NCBI RefSeq assembly: GCF_013167215.1
Contig: NZ_JABJWY010000024.1
Span: 310,001-374,000 of the forward strand
DNA length: 64,000 bases
DNA from: Sphingobacterium prati
GTDB taxonomy: Bacteria > Bacteroidota > Bacteroidia > Sphingobacteriales > Sphingobacteriaceae
Reading direction: 5' to 3'
Of the stretch, positions 53,966 through 61,958 are shown one piece after another; the first letter of the stretch is position 1; every line of letters starts with the position of its first letter. Below the pieces are notes generated by a model. It was not told the DNA's origin, searched no databases, and saw nothing but the letters and a program-made list of their open reading frames with translations. Position numbers and translations under genes: made by a program.

Positions 53966-54709
53966 TTATTCAGCCGATTTTCCCATTCCAGCAATATTTT
54001 TTCTGCGCGTCCTACTGATTGGAAGACTAACTTTTTCACCTTCAGTGAGCCATAGCTCGGCACCATCAATATTCTTGACAAAATTGAAGTTGACAATGTA
54101 TCCCCGATGGATACGTGCGTAATAAGAAATCGGCATATTTTCTTCTATCTCCTCCATGGTAATTCTGCAGATCAGCCGCTCATTGCGGGTCACTATCTCC
54201 ACATAATTGTCTATGCTCTGGATATAGACGATATCCCGATATTTCAAGACTCTTTTACTGCGGGAGTCTTTGACTTCGTAGACATAATATTCGCGCTGTA
54301 CCGCAGGAGCAAGCATGATTGGCGCACCTAATCGTTTTAGACATTTGTTTAATGCAAGGAATATAGCTTCAAAACTGACATTTTTCATGAGGTAATCGCA
54401 GGCATCCAATTTGTAGCTATCGAGCGCAAACTCAGCATAGGCCGTAACAAAAACCAGTGCCGGACGCATCTGCTGCGGCAATACCTTATAGAGCTCAAAT
54501 CCTGAGAGCTCAGGCATCTGTATGTCCAGAAAGAGAATATCCACCTTATTGCGCATCAGGTAGTTGAGCGCATCCTTTCCATTCTCAAAAACTCTGACAT
54601 CTTCAAAATCCCCTATTTTGTGGATATCTTTTAATTTTAAGATCTGATCGACAACCTTGTTGGCATCCGATCTGTCGTCGTCGACCACGACGATACTATA
54701 CTTAGGCAT
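53966..54709 (-). CDS. LytTR-family two-component response regulator
   Basis: A 247-residue regulator. The receiver domain covers about residues 4-125, with acidic VVDDD, phospho-accepting Asp62 in FLDIQMPE, Thr in FVTAYAEFAL and Lys in DYLMKN. The LytTR DNA-binding domain is about residues 145-245 (YRDIVYIQSIDNYVEIVTR, then YYARIHRGYIVNFNFV). LytTR proteins bind direct repeats rather than palindromes. It begins 2 bases after the sensor kinase gene. The phased direct repeats at 57074-57123 are candidate targets. Confidence 0.93.
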   Translation of the reverse strand: MPKYSIVVVDDDRSDANKVVDQILKLKDIHKIGDFEDVRVFENGKDALNYLMRNKVDILFLDIQMPELSGFELYKVLPQQMRPALVFVTAYAEFALDSYKLDACDYLMKNVSFEAIFLALNKCLKRLGAPIMLAPAVQREYYVYEVKDSRSKRVLKYRDIVYIQSIDNYVEIVTRNERLICRITMEEIEENMPISYYARIHRGYIVNFNFVKNIDGAELWLTEGEKVSLPISRTRRKNIAGMGKSAE

Positions 54710-54711
54710 AA

Positions 54712-55719
54712 TTAATTCATAAATTTTAATTCCACCACAAAATACTTTTCCTCCTCAATACGATACGCAACATTTACCCTGTCTTTTTGTAAAGACTCAA
54801 AAAGACGATTGACCAGTATCAGCCCCCTGCCGGTTCCCTTCTCTCCATTTCTGCCCGCAATACGATTACGTACTGTAAAAACGGTTGCATCCTTTTCCCG
54901 TATCCACTCGATAACAATAGGGAACGATTTACCTATCGGGCTATAAGAAACTGCATTTTCAATCCAGGTCATCAGCGAAAGCGTAGGGACAGACCTGTTC
55001 CAGATATAAGCTGGGACAAGCTCCTCTCCTTTGATCTCTATTTTACGATGCACGCATATATCCACCAATTGTTTGAAATAAGCCCATTCCTCATCCAACG
55101 CTACCCGACTATCACGCATGGCGATCTTATTGATGATGTATTGGAAGAAATCCAGTACTGTAAGGTCAAACACAATTTTCTTCTCTACTGAAAATTGGTA
55201 AAGTTTAAACAAAAAATGTCCCGACAGCAGTGCATTATCAGAAATATCTTTTACTGCGAGCTGAAGTTCATTTATTTTTACTGATTTTTGTTTCTTTTGC
55301 CAAAAAAAGGTATCGAGTCCAAGGATAAGCAGCACGAACGAAAGCCCACGAACGATTTTAATAAATAGCTTTTGCGCATCCCCATCCTTCCAAGGGAAAT
55401 AGAGCACTACGCCGTGTGCAGTCAGAAAACTATAATAATACCATTTTATGACAGGATAAACCAATACAAGCAGTACGACACCAGGCAGCAATAGAAACCA
55501 GAGCCTATATTTCTGCAGCCTGACGATATGAAAAGTCATAAAACAGACCGCAAAATAGAATATATACGGAATTATTAACAGTAAATAGATGATCAGCGGA
55601 TGATTTAACCACACATCTTTGAATATGATGGCCAGCAATACGCCAAATAATGTGACTCCAAGTAAGAATCTGTAATGCAACTGATTGAAAAAATCCAGAT
55701 TGAATGAAAAAATGTTCAT
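54712..55719 (-). CDS. LytS/YehU-type sensor histidine kinase (divergent)
   Basis: A 335-residue membrane kinase. About four to six helices occupy the first 145 residues. The His_kinase block has GHFLFKL with His168 instead of the usual PHFLFN. The N-box is WIENAVSYSP and the G-box EKGTGRGLILVNRLFES. Phosphoacceptor and nucleotide motifs are present but altered, so it may be active with unusual features. The small sensor region has almost no periplasmic loop, as in kinases that sense membrane-embedded or peptide ligands. It pairs with the LytTR regulator encoded next. Confidence 0.87.
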   Translation of the reverse strand: MNIFSFNLDFFNQLHYRFLLGVTLFGVLLAIIFKDVWLNHPLIIYLLLIIPYIFYFAVCFMTFHIVRLQKYRLWFLLLPGVVLLVLVYPVIKWYYYSFLTAHGVVLYFPWKDGDAQKLFIKIVRGLSFVLLILGLDTFFWQKKQKSVKINELQLAVKDISDNALLSGHFLFKLYQFSVEKKIVFDLTVLDFFQYIINKIAMRDSRVALDEEWAYFKQLVDICVHRKIEIKGEELVPAYIWNRSVPTLSLMTWIENAVSYSPIGKSFPIVIEWIREKDATVFTVRNRIAGRNGEKGTGRGLILVNRLFESLQKDRVNVAYRIEEEKYFVVELKFMN

Positions 55720-55747
55720 ATGAAATTCGGTTAAGTTTTAACCTAAA

Positions 55748-56686
55748 TTAGAAATTTTCATTCTTTTTAAGAACAATTTCATAAAAAATCTTTCTAGACA
55801 AGTCAAATAGATAACCTTTATCCGCAAAGGAAAAAGGAACCATCCAGCTTCCATTGCACCTTATGCCTAATCCGGTCCGCTCGTCAAATCCCTTATAATG
55901 GTGCATCAGCCCCCAGTTTTCCCAGGCAGTCCAATCTATTTGCATCATTGCATGAAAAAATTCCTGCAATTTGGTAAAGGCATTTAAGATCGCTATGGGA
56001 TTATTCCTATCAGCTGGGCTTAATACGGTGAGCGGATCCCCCATCTGCCAGGCTGGTGCGGCATGATGAACTTTTGGACTGAGATGGATGGCGTAGACAG
56101 GCAGTCCAAATCGATGTGCAAGCTTGAGCAGGTTACTACGCCAGTAAAAGTAGCTTGCACCGAAAGAGACCCGCAGTCGCCCCTGCTCCTCTTTACTTTC
56201 ATTGCCGCCGACTGATTCATTCGCATCCAAGAATACGAGAATCAGTCGATTGTTGGAAATGGCCTGAAGCATCTTGCGTATGACCATTGCGTTACTCGCT
56301 TCCAGACATTCGAGCCTATCTGCTGGCAAGCCCATCGCGTCGAGATCACGTGCATATCGCCTGCGCTCTCTGTCTAGCACTGCATCCGAGACTACTATCG
56401 TGAGTGAGTATCCTGCTGCGACCAGATAACGTGGCACCAGACGATATGGGCCATAATGAAAGGTAAATACTAGGCTGCCGGACAAAGAAGCGAGCTCAAG
56501 GTTAGGAGATCCATGCCGAATATTTTCAGGCGAAAAATCCCTGTCCAGCTGTGCAAACTGTTGGCGGTGCCCTTGCCACCGCTGATAGCCAGCCTCCAAT
56601 TCGACCGCGGGTTTATCCGGATAAAATCCTTGTACGTTAGCCATCCACAGCAGGCGCTGCAGCTCTTCTTTTTTTTGATTATTCAT
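55748..56686 (-). CDS. Divergent LpxL-like acyltransferase family protein
   Basis: A 312-residue protein with the layout of lipid A acyltransferase-like proteins: SGSLVFTFHYGPYRLVP (catalytic-type His77), DRERRRYARDLDAMGL, the middle LVFLDANES and then SFGASYFYWRSNLLKLAHRFGLPVYAI. In the HX4(D/E) catalytic motif the acidic residue is replaced by Arg82, so either the chemistry or the role has changed. There is no clear signal peptide. The gene follows the 42-residue peptide gene with a hairpin between them and precedes the sensor kinase gene by 28 bases, suggesting it acts on the peptide or makes a related signal. Confidence 0.7.
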   Translation of the reverse strand: MNNQKKEELQRLLWMANVQGFYPDKPAVELEAGYQRWQGHRQQFAQLDRDFSPENIRHGSPNLELASLSGSLVFTFHYGPYRLVPRYLVAAGYSLTIVVSDAVLDRERRRYARDLDAMGLPADRLECLEASNAMVIRKMLQAISNNRLILVFLDANESVGGNESKEEQGRLRVSFGASYFYWRSNLLKLAHRFGLPVYAIHLSPKVHHAAPAWQMGDPLTVLSPADRNNPIAILNAFTKLQEFFHAMMQIDWTAWENWGLMHHYKGFDERTGLGIRCNGSWMVPFSFADKGYLFDLSRKIFYEIVLKKNENF

Positions 56687-56706
56687 GTGCTTTTAGGTTA
56701 AGATAG

Positions 56707-56732
56707 CATCAGGTGATTTGAATCACCTGATG
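56707..56732 (-). terminator. Intercistronic hairpin between the peptide and acyltransferase genes
   Basis: A perfect 12-bp inverted repeat CATCAGGTGATT / AATCACCTGATG with a 2-nt centre. No T run follows, so partial termination or mRNA protection is more likely than full stop. This is common after highly expressed peptide precursor genes. Confidence 0.6.
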
Positions 56733-56753
56733 TCATTGGTGAACGATTAAGGC

Positions 56754-56882
56754 CTATAAAGAACCTGTCCAACACTTATCATCATCCAGATCGCCCAATA
56801 TGGGGTCGTCACCAAACAGTTCAAAAGCTGTATAGCCTTCAAATAGATCACTTGTTACGCTTGTTTGCAATTCATTTTCCAT
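56754..56882 (-). CDS. Short acidic peptide, candidate precursor or pheromone (42 residues)
   Basis: ATG at 56882 to TAG at 56754 encodes a 42-residue peptide: it starts MENELQTSVTSDLFEGY, contains FELFGDDPILGD, and ends DDDKCWTGSL. It is strongly acidic, with a single Cys next to Trp in the last six residues. Support for a real gene: it is the first frame of a same-strand operon (acyltransferase, kinase, LytTR regulator, HTH protein), a strong hairpin follows, and a regulatory region precedes it. It looks like a leader-plus-core peptide, but no known class is recognised. It could also be a small regulator protein. Confidence 0.6.
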   Translation of the reverse strand: MENELQTSVTSDLFEGYTAFELFGDDPILGDLDDDKCWTGSL

Positions 56883-56933
56883 TTTTAAATCATTTTATTG
56901 ACTCGAATAATGCAGATCGAATCTATCCTGCTC

Positions 56934-56945
56934 TATCGTACGATA
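56934..56945. promoter_or_regulatory. 12-bp perfect palindrome upstream of the peptide gene
   Basis: TATCGTACGATA is a perfect palindrome 52 bp before the peptide start codon. It is a possible binding site, for example for the divergent Crp-like regulator. Confidence 0.35.
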
Positions 56946-56980
56946 TATTTATTCAATGATCAGCTGATAAACAAATTTGC

Positions 56981-57123
56981 TACAAATTGAAAAAATTATA
57001 CAAATTGAGGGAAATAGAGCCAAAAAACAGCGCTGAACTGAAAAGTAGGTTACCACAAGGGGTTAAAATACCATTCACCCCTCGTATATGCAGTTCACCC
57101 CTCAAATAGGTCATTTATCCCTC
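56981..57123. promoter_or_regulatory. Phased direct repeats between the peptide operon and the Crp-like gene
   Basis: TTCACCCCTC at 57074 and 57094, and TTTATCCCTC at 57114, repeat with exactly 20-bp spacing. A second family, TACAAATTGA, occurs at 56981 and 56999. They occupy the 317-bp divergent intergenic region, which holds no other gene. LytTR regulators typically bind direct repeats spaced by about two helical turns, so the first family may be the binding array of the neighbouring LytTR regulator. Confidence 0.55.
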
Positions 57124-57199
57124 AATTAACCTTTAATTAATCAAATGGGTAAATTGCCTCTTCTTTTTTTATCATAAAAATGCCAACATAAACTAAACA

Positions 57200-57745
57200 A
57201 TGAAGAGAAGTAAAGAAGACCTACTAAATCCCTTTTTTAAAGAAATTTATCCCAACTGGCAGAAGGAAATTCCAGAACTAAAAACAGCTTTTGCAGAAGA
57301 GCGATTTATTAAGGGGGAGCAATTGATCAATGACTGGGGCGACCTGTATCTGATCGTTGACGGAATTTTTGGAAAGTATGAAAAGACCTGCCCGGTGCGC
57401 TACGCCATCGGGGGCGAATCGCTGATGATCCCCAACCAAAGGCACGCTTATCAGTTTACCGCACTAAGTGATTGCCGCACGTACCGAACCTCACTCAAAC
57501 AACTGTATGAGATCAACGGCAACAATTCAAAAGTCTTTTGCCTATACGCCAATCTCAGGGACAAGCAGCAGATCTATCTCGATTATAGGCACAAACTGCT
57601 TTCGCTCCATAATGAGGATAAGTACGATTTTGTTTTTGACAAATACCCGGACATACTTTCGCACATTACGCAAAAAGAGCTTGCACGGTTTATGGGGATC
57701 AGTATCGAACTGCTGAGACGTATTTTGCGTGAAAGGGAATATTAA
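57200..57745 (+). CDS. Crp-like transcriptional regulator
   Basis: A 181-residue protein with a beta-rich N-terminal half (FAEERFIKGEQLINDWGDLYLIVDG) and a C-terminal HTH (ITQKELARFMGISIELLRRILRE) in the Crp arrangement. The cyclic-nucleotide pocket is not conserved. It is transcribed divergently from the peptide/two-component operon across a region with direct repeats, so it is probably part of the same circuit, as target or co-regulator. Confidence 0.8.
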   Translation: MKRSKEDLLNPFFKEIYPNWQKEIPELKTAFAEERFIKGEQLINDWGDLYLIVDGIFGKYEKTCPVRYAIGGESLMIPNQRHAYQFTALSDCRTYRTSLKQLYEINGNNSKVFCLYANLRDKQQIYLDYRHKLLSLHNEDKYDFVFDKYPDILSHITQKELARFMGISIELLRRILREREY

Positions 57746-57746
57746 C

Positions 57747-57832
57747 GAGCACAATTTATTGTGACTTGAATACCAATTTATTGGAACTGGAATACCAAAA
57801 TATTGGTATTTCAATTCCAAAACATAGTGCTC
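57747..57832. repeat. Large inverted-repeat structure downstream of the Crp-like gene
   Basis: TTGGAACTGG-AATACCAA (57781-57798) folds back on TTGGTATT-TCAATTCCAA (57803-57820): 18 bp with one mismatch and a 4-nt loop. GAGCAC (57747-57752) and GTGCTC (57827-57832) enclose it, and a further partial copy of the arm (GAATACCAATTTATTGG) lies upstream. There is no T run. It may be a terminator or a repeat element. Confidence 0.5.
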
Positions 57833-58112
57833 CAAATCCCAAAATATAACAGGTATTGCTTTAGAACTTTGTAACAGCGGGTCGGATGCAGCAGATCAAT
57901 GCCATCAAGCTTAATCGAAGAAAGTAACATGTACAGGTGAGGCTGCCATCCGAAAGCTCCAATAAAAAACAAACGTTATGAAACAGTACAAAAGAAAATT
58001 TGCCTTATTCCCGCGATGCCGGTAAGCAGCAAGACTAACCAGGAAACCCATCTGTTATGGGCAGGTGGCTCCGCAGAAAACCAAAAGATACAACAGCAAT
58101 ACGTACAAGCTT
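57833..58112. other. Non-coding leader before the MauE-like gene
   Basis: TCGGATGCAG (57882-57891) can pair with CTGCCATCCGA (57943-57953) around a 51-nt loop. A 15-residue frame MKQYKRKFALFPRCR lies at 57978-58025. Neither is strongly supported. This could be a structured 5' leader of the following genes. Confidence 0.3.
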
Positions 58113-58613
58113 ATGGAAAAGCGCATCAATATTTCAGCATATCAACAGGATCACCCTACGAGCTCCACAAAACGCGGTAGTTTAATCCGCCGGGTTGCAC
58201 GCTGGATCTATTTTCGCTTGCCTGATCTGATCATCTATGGTTATGTCTTTATGTATATGTACACAGGGTGGGCCAAGTTTATGAATATGGCCACCTTCAT
58301 TAAAGGCAATAGTAAGATCCCCCATCTAGGTCAGTATGCGAAAGCGATCGGTTATGGCATCCCCACTTTGGAGGTTGCGCTGGCTGTACTGTTAATTATC
58401 CCTGTATATTGGGTAAAGCGCTCCGCACTGTGGGCATCGACATTATTAATGGGTGTATTTACAATATACCTTAGTTTGATGGTCATGTTTGCAGAGAAAA
58501 AGCTTTGTCATTGTGGTGGTGTAATCGAAGCTATGGGCTGGAAAACGCATATCGCCTTTAATATCATATGGCTGATAGCAGGACTCTATGCTCTGAAAAG
58601 AAAAAAATTATAA
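58113..58613 (+). CDS. MauE/DoxX-like redox-associated membrane protein
   Basis: A 166-residue protein from the ATG at 58113 (MEKRINISAY). It has four predicted helices: LPDLIIYGYVFMYMYTGWAKF, YGIPTLEVALAVLLIIPVYW, LWASTLLMGVFTIYLSLMVMF and HIAFNIIWLIAGLYAL. The motif EKKLCHCGGVIEAMGW between helices 3 and 4 has the paired cysteines typical of MauE-like proteins, thought to help disulfide chemistry in the envelope. It is 19 bases before a gene for a small exported two-cysteine protein and faces a TlpA-like thioredoxin gene, which fits a redox partnership. Confidence 0.82.
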   Translation: MEKRINISAYQQDHPTSSTKRGSLIRRVARWIYFRLPDLIIYGYVFMYMYTGWAKFMNMATFIKGNSKIPHLGQYAKAIGYGIPTLEVALAVLLIIPVYWVKRSALWASTLLMGVFTIYLSLMVMFAEKKLCHCGGVIEAMGWKTHIAFNIIWLIAGLYALKRKKL

Positions 58614-58632
58614 ACATTTAAAATTTAATCCC

Positions 58633-59001
58633 GTGGAAAAAATCAAAAAATATGGGAAAGTGCTACTGGGAGTAGCAATTTTAGGAGCAGGAGCCGGAAT
58701 GGCTCACTATGCTCAAGCGCAAAAAGCTTCAAAGCTTGCCTATCAGAATGGCGAGAAACTTGAAGCAGTAACAATAGGAAAGGCTACGATGCGTTACTGG
58801 GTAAATGACCAGGCAACTGGCAAGTACATCGAAGTAACCACTCCGCCAAATCCTATTGAGAATTGTCAGGAACCAAGTCCAAATGACTGTGTCGTTCAAT
58901 CGGAGAATGCTTCATTGCCTTCGACGTTAGACTACAGTCAAGCTACTCCGGCAAATGGTGTACAACCACACCCAGATTCAGATAAGGCCTTTTACCAATA
59001 G
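58633..59001 (+). CDS. Small exported two-cysteine protein (DUF6520-like)
   Basis: A 122-residue protein with a signal peptide (MEKIKKYGKVLLGVAILGAGAG, ending near AQAQ, shown in part) and a short mature region. Cys78 and Cys86 (ENCQEPSPNDCVVQ) could form a disulfide. The layout, with a conserved envelope signal, an aromatic YWVND region and C-terminal cysteines, resembles the DUF6520 proteins of Bacteroidota. The start is GTG. It follows the MauE-like gene, which may catalyse or maintain its disulfide. Function unknown. Confidence 0.72.
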   Translation: MEKIKKYGKVLLGVAILGAGAGMAHYAQAQKASKLAYQNGEKLEAVTIGKATMRYWVNDQATGKYIEVTTPPNPIENCQEPSPNDCVVQSENASLPSTLDYSQATPANGVQPHPDSDKAFYQ

Positions 59002-59021
59002 TCTTTTTGGATCTAAGAAAG

Positions 59022-59046
59022 CAGGCCGGCTATTATTGCCGGCCTG
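59022..59046. terminator. Bidirectional terminator hairpin between convergent genes
   Basis: A 9-bp GC-rich stem CAGGCCGGC / GCCGGCCTG with a 7-nt loop lies between the convergent exported-protein and thioredoxin genes. Confidence 0.75.
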
Positions 59047-59051
59047 TTGTA

Positions 59052-60551
59052 CTAAAGATTCTTTTCCATTAACTCAATTAATGCCTTTCCACCGTCAAAC
59101 CTCGGATCTGGAGGCGCTGATGAAATAACATTCCCTTTTTTGTCAATAAGGAGAAGCTGTGGAGCCCCTTTAAAATTATAATGTTTATAGAATGGATTAT
59201 CAAACCAAGATGTTCCATAGGTCGAGAGTTTCAGTTGCTCTGGCTGACTGTATTCTTTGGTCTTCAGTCCATTTATCCATCCCTTTCTAGTTTTATCAAC
59301 ACTGAGGCTGATAAAGACAATATTCTTTGCATTCTTGGATTTGAAATGGTCTATAATCTTGCGCATTTCTTTGTTCATATATTTACAGCCGAAGCAACCG
59401 TTGAACCAAAGATCAATTAGGATCATCTTACCTTTAAAGTCTTTTAAGCGATGCATGTGACCTGATGTATCGGGAAGGCTAAAGGCATACGCCGGCACAT
59501 TATTACCTGTTTTCGATTGCCACCTTTCAAATAGATCCTTAATAATGGGATCTTTTAGCATGTTATAAATGCTTGCCGCAGTATCTTGTACACCTGCTTT
59601 TCGCTCAGCGAGATTAATTGCGCTGGCAGTCAATAAGGCATCACGTTGTTTGTTTACAGGCATGGTAGTAATCGTTTGAAGTATATCGCTAAATTCAAAA
59701 TCCTGAGCAATTTTATCAGGATATTTAGTATAAGCTGCACGGCTTTGCTCCCGTTCAAAGAGATATTTAATGTAAAGTGGCGCATATGCAGCCAAATCAT
59801 TACCATCTTCGGGAGTTTGAGATAGCCAATTTAGATATTCTTGCCTGAATACAGGAAAGTCAAATCCAACTTTTCCTTTGTTCAACCAAAATTGCGAACA
59901 CAGGGTAAGATAAGCTCCTCCGATCGTATTGTATTTTATGATCTGGGATACTGAGTCGGTCAAATCATTTTTATAAAGGTCAAGGATAGCCAGCTTTGTT
60001 TGCAGATTTTTATCAATTAATCCAATTAAAGATTTTACATAATCACCGCTATTTTTGCGTTCTTTCTGACGAAGCAAAGGCAAAATAGCATTCCTCGGAA
60101 ATATCTGGTTGGAATATATGGCCTGTTGACAGTTCATTCTATCCTCGCCTTTACCTGAAAATATAACATTATCATCCGAAATATCCATACGCAAGCTATC
60201 CCCAGCCTCCATCAGGTACAGAGTGTAATTATTGTCCTCTTTATTCAGGTAGTTATATTCATGTTTCGATCCTTCGAGCTTAAAGCTTACAAAAAGTTTG
60301 GAACTTTTAGGTTTAAAGTTGAGTTGAAAACTGCCGTCCTCACTTATTTCACTCTTGTACACTGTCGAAAATGCGAACCAATTTGGCAAGGCATATTCGT
60401 CAAGAACAATAAGGTTAAACTTCGTACCTTTTGGCAATTCTTTTGAAAAGTGGCCTCCAATTGTTATGTCAACTTGAGCCTGTACCCCAGATAACTTACA
60501 GCATAAGCAGACTATTAGAAATATCATCCGTTTGAAAAAGATCTTTTTCAT
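59052..60551 (-). CDS. TlpA-like thioredoxin-domain protein, exported
   Basis: A 499-residue protein with an N-terminal signal peptide, a DUF4369-like beta region (GHFSKELPKGTKFNLIVLDE area), a helical middle and a C-terminal TlpA/AhpC-type thioredoxin domain. The active site CFGC (about residues 384-387) is in LIDLWFNGCFGCKYMNKEM, followed by VFISLSVD and GAPQLLLIDKKGNVIS. Such proteins are commonly encoded beside SusC/SusD pairs in this group and probably reduce or isomerise disulfides of an imported substrate. It starts 8 bases after the SusD stop. Confidence 0.88.
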   Translation of the reverse strand: MKKIFFKRMIFLIVCLCCKLSGVQAQVDITIGGHFSKELPKGTKFNLIVLDEYALPNWFAFSTVYKSEISEDGSFQLNFKPKSSKLFVSFKLEGSKHEYNYLNKEDNNYTLYLMEAGDSLRMDISDDNVIFSGKGEDRMNCQQAIYSNQIFPRNAILPLLRQKERKNSGDYVKSLIGLIDKNLQTKLAILDLYKNDLTDSVSQIIKYNTIGGAYLTLCSQFWLNKGKVGFDFPVFRQEYLNWLSQTPEDGNDLAAYAPLYIKYLFEREQSRAAYTKYPDKIAQDFEFSDILQTITTMPVNKQRDALLTASAINLAERKAGVQDTAASIYNMLKDPIIKDLFERWQSKTGNNVPAYAFSLPDTSGHMHRLKDFKGKMILIDLWFNGCFGCKYMNKEMRKIIDHFKSKNAKNIVFISLSVDKTRKGWINGLKTKEYSQPEQLKLSTYGTSWFDNPFYKHYNFKGAPQLLLIDKKGNVISSAPPDPRFDGGKALIELMEKNL

Positions 60552-60559
60552 TACTATCC

Positions 60560-61954
60560 TTATTTATTGTTTGTGTAAAAAATTGATTCGTTGGTCGGTA
60601 TCGGAAATGTAAACCGAGGTGATCCTATTTCCAACAGGTAAGTTCTATTGCCCAACCTTCTCGTAAGAGATATGTTCGCGTCCTCTTTGTTGAGCCGCCG
60701 TATATCGTCCCAGCGTAATCCTGCTCGCCATACCAATTCTTTCCGTCTTTCTGTCAACACTTTCTTTAGGGCTTCATCTTGTGTTGAAAAGTTATCCATT
60801 GTGAATGTCCCCGTTTTATATCTTTTGGAAAGCAGCTTAAATAAATAATCCTTACAAGTGTATAGTTCATTTTTTCTGGCGGCGCATTCTGCTTTAATCA
60901 GATATATTTCATCCGTAGCCAATCCCGAATAAGGAAAACGTGAAGAACCGCTATATCCCCTTTTAGTCTTGATCAGCCCGTTTGCAGCATTTTTTGAAAA
61001 GAAAATGAATTTTCGAAGGTCATTATCAGTGTATAGATTATACAGGTCCGTATCAATACTCATGTTTTGTGTACTCGCATATAATACCAATGAATAATTG
61101 CGCCCCACTGTTGAATACAACATTGACTCTTCATTGCCTAGCGTAAAAGGTGCCGCTGCTGTTAAGCTAACGGTATTATAATCAATCAGCTTGTCATACA
61201 AAACAAGACAGCTATCGGCATATTTTTCGGCAGACTCATAATCCCGCATACTTAGATAGATGCGGGCAGCCAAAGCATAAGCCGAAGGTTTGTTCGCCCG
61301 GTTTCTATTGGCCGTAATTAGCGCGTCCAATAATGAAGTAGCCCTGTTAAGATCGGACAGGATCTGATCATAATTTTCTTGGATAGTAGACCGCTCTACC
61401 ACTTGATCAATATTAGGGGAGCGTTTTAAAGGAATTCCAAGTTCCTTCCCTGTCGAAACCGCATCATAGGGCGCCGCAAAGTTTTTGACTAGATCAAAAC
61501 ATGCAAAAGCACGTGCAAAATAGGCCTGTCCTAAAATATGGTTGTATTTTTTCCTATCTGAACCGGTCTCTTTGAGATTTTCCATTCCGCTGATAACCGA
61601 GTTAGCATAAAATATGCCCTCATAGGGGTAATTAAAATCTTCTATACTCGTCTGTCCACCATATCGATCATCGGACCAGATATAAACATTTCGTTCCAAA
61701 TTTGACTGAGCCAACCAGTCTTTTTCCTCCGGTATACTATACTCGTCCGAGGCTAGGAACGGTAGTGCTGATGTTTGATTTATCCGGGGATAGTCCAGCA
61801 TTTGCTGAAAATCATCCAATGTCTTTGGAGACACGATATCTGTGGAGGGCTTCACATCAAGAAAGCTATCCTTACAGGCAGTAATATATAACGACATGAA
61901 TAGCAATAGAAAAGCACCTATTGAAGTAATGTATTTATTTATATTCATCATCAT
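60560..61954 (-). CDS. SusD/RagB-family lipoprotein
   Basis: About 464 residues. Met codons at 61954, 61951 and 61948 are possible starts; all give MNINKYITSIGAFLLLFMSL followed by the lipobox ITAC. The earliest Met at 61972 would overlap the SusC gene by 14 bases. SusD features: LGQAYFARAFACFDLVKNFA, LGIPLKRSPN and the C-terminal ERRKELVWRAGLRWDDIRRLN. Similar in size and character to the SusD at 38443. It is located between SusC and thioredoxin genes. Confidence 0.9.
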   Translation of the reverse strand: MMMNINKYITSIGAFLLLFMSLYITACKDSFLDVKPSTDIVSPKTLDDFQQMLDYPRINQTSALPFLASDEYSIPEEKDWLAQSNLERNVYIWSDDRYGGQTSIEDFNYPYEGIFYANSVISGMENLKETGSDRKKYNHILGQAYFARAFACFDLVKNFAAPYDAVSTGKELGIPLKRSPNIDQVVERSTIQENYDQILSDLNRATSLLDALITANRNRANKPSAYALAARIYLSMRDYESAEKYADSCLVLYDKLIDYNTVSLTAAAPFTLGNEESMLYSTVGRNYSLVLYASTQNMSIDTDLYNLYTDNDLRKFIFFSKNAANGLIKTKRGYSGSSRFPYSGLATDEIYLIKAECAARKNELYTCKDYLFKLLSKRYKTGTFTMDNFSTQDEALKKVLTERRKELVWRAGLRWDDIRRLNKEDANISLTRRLGNRTYLLEIGSPRFTFPIPTNESIFYTNNK

Positions 61955-61958
61955 TTCA

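Noticed and set aside
57978..58025. 15-residue frame MKQYKRKFALFPRCR as a leader peptide
   Set aside because: It has an ATG and stop but no regulatory codon pattern or downstream attenuator; mentioned only as part of the leader region.
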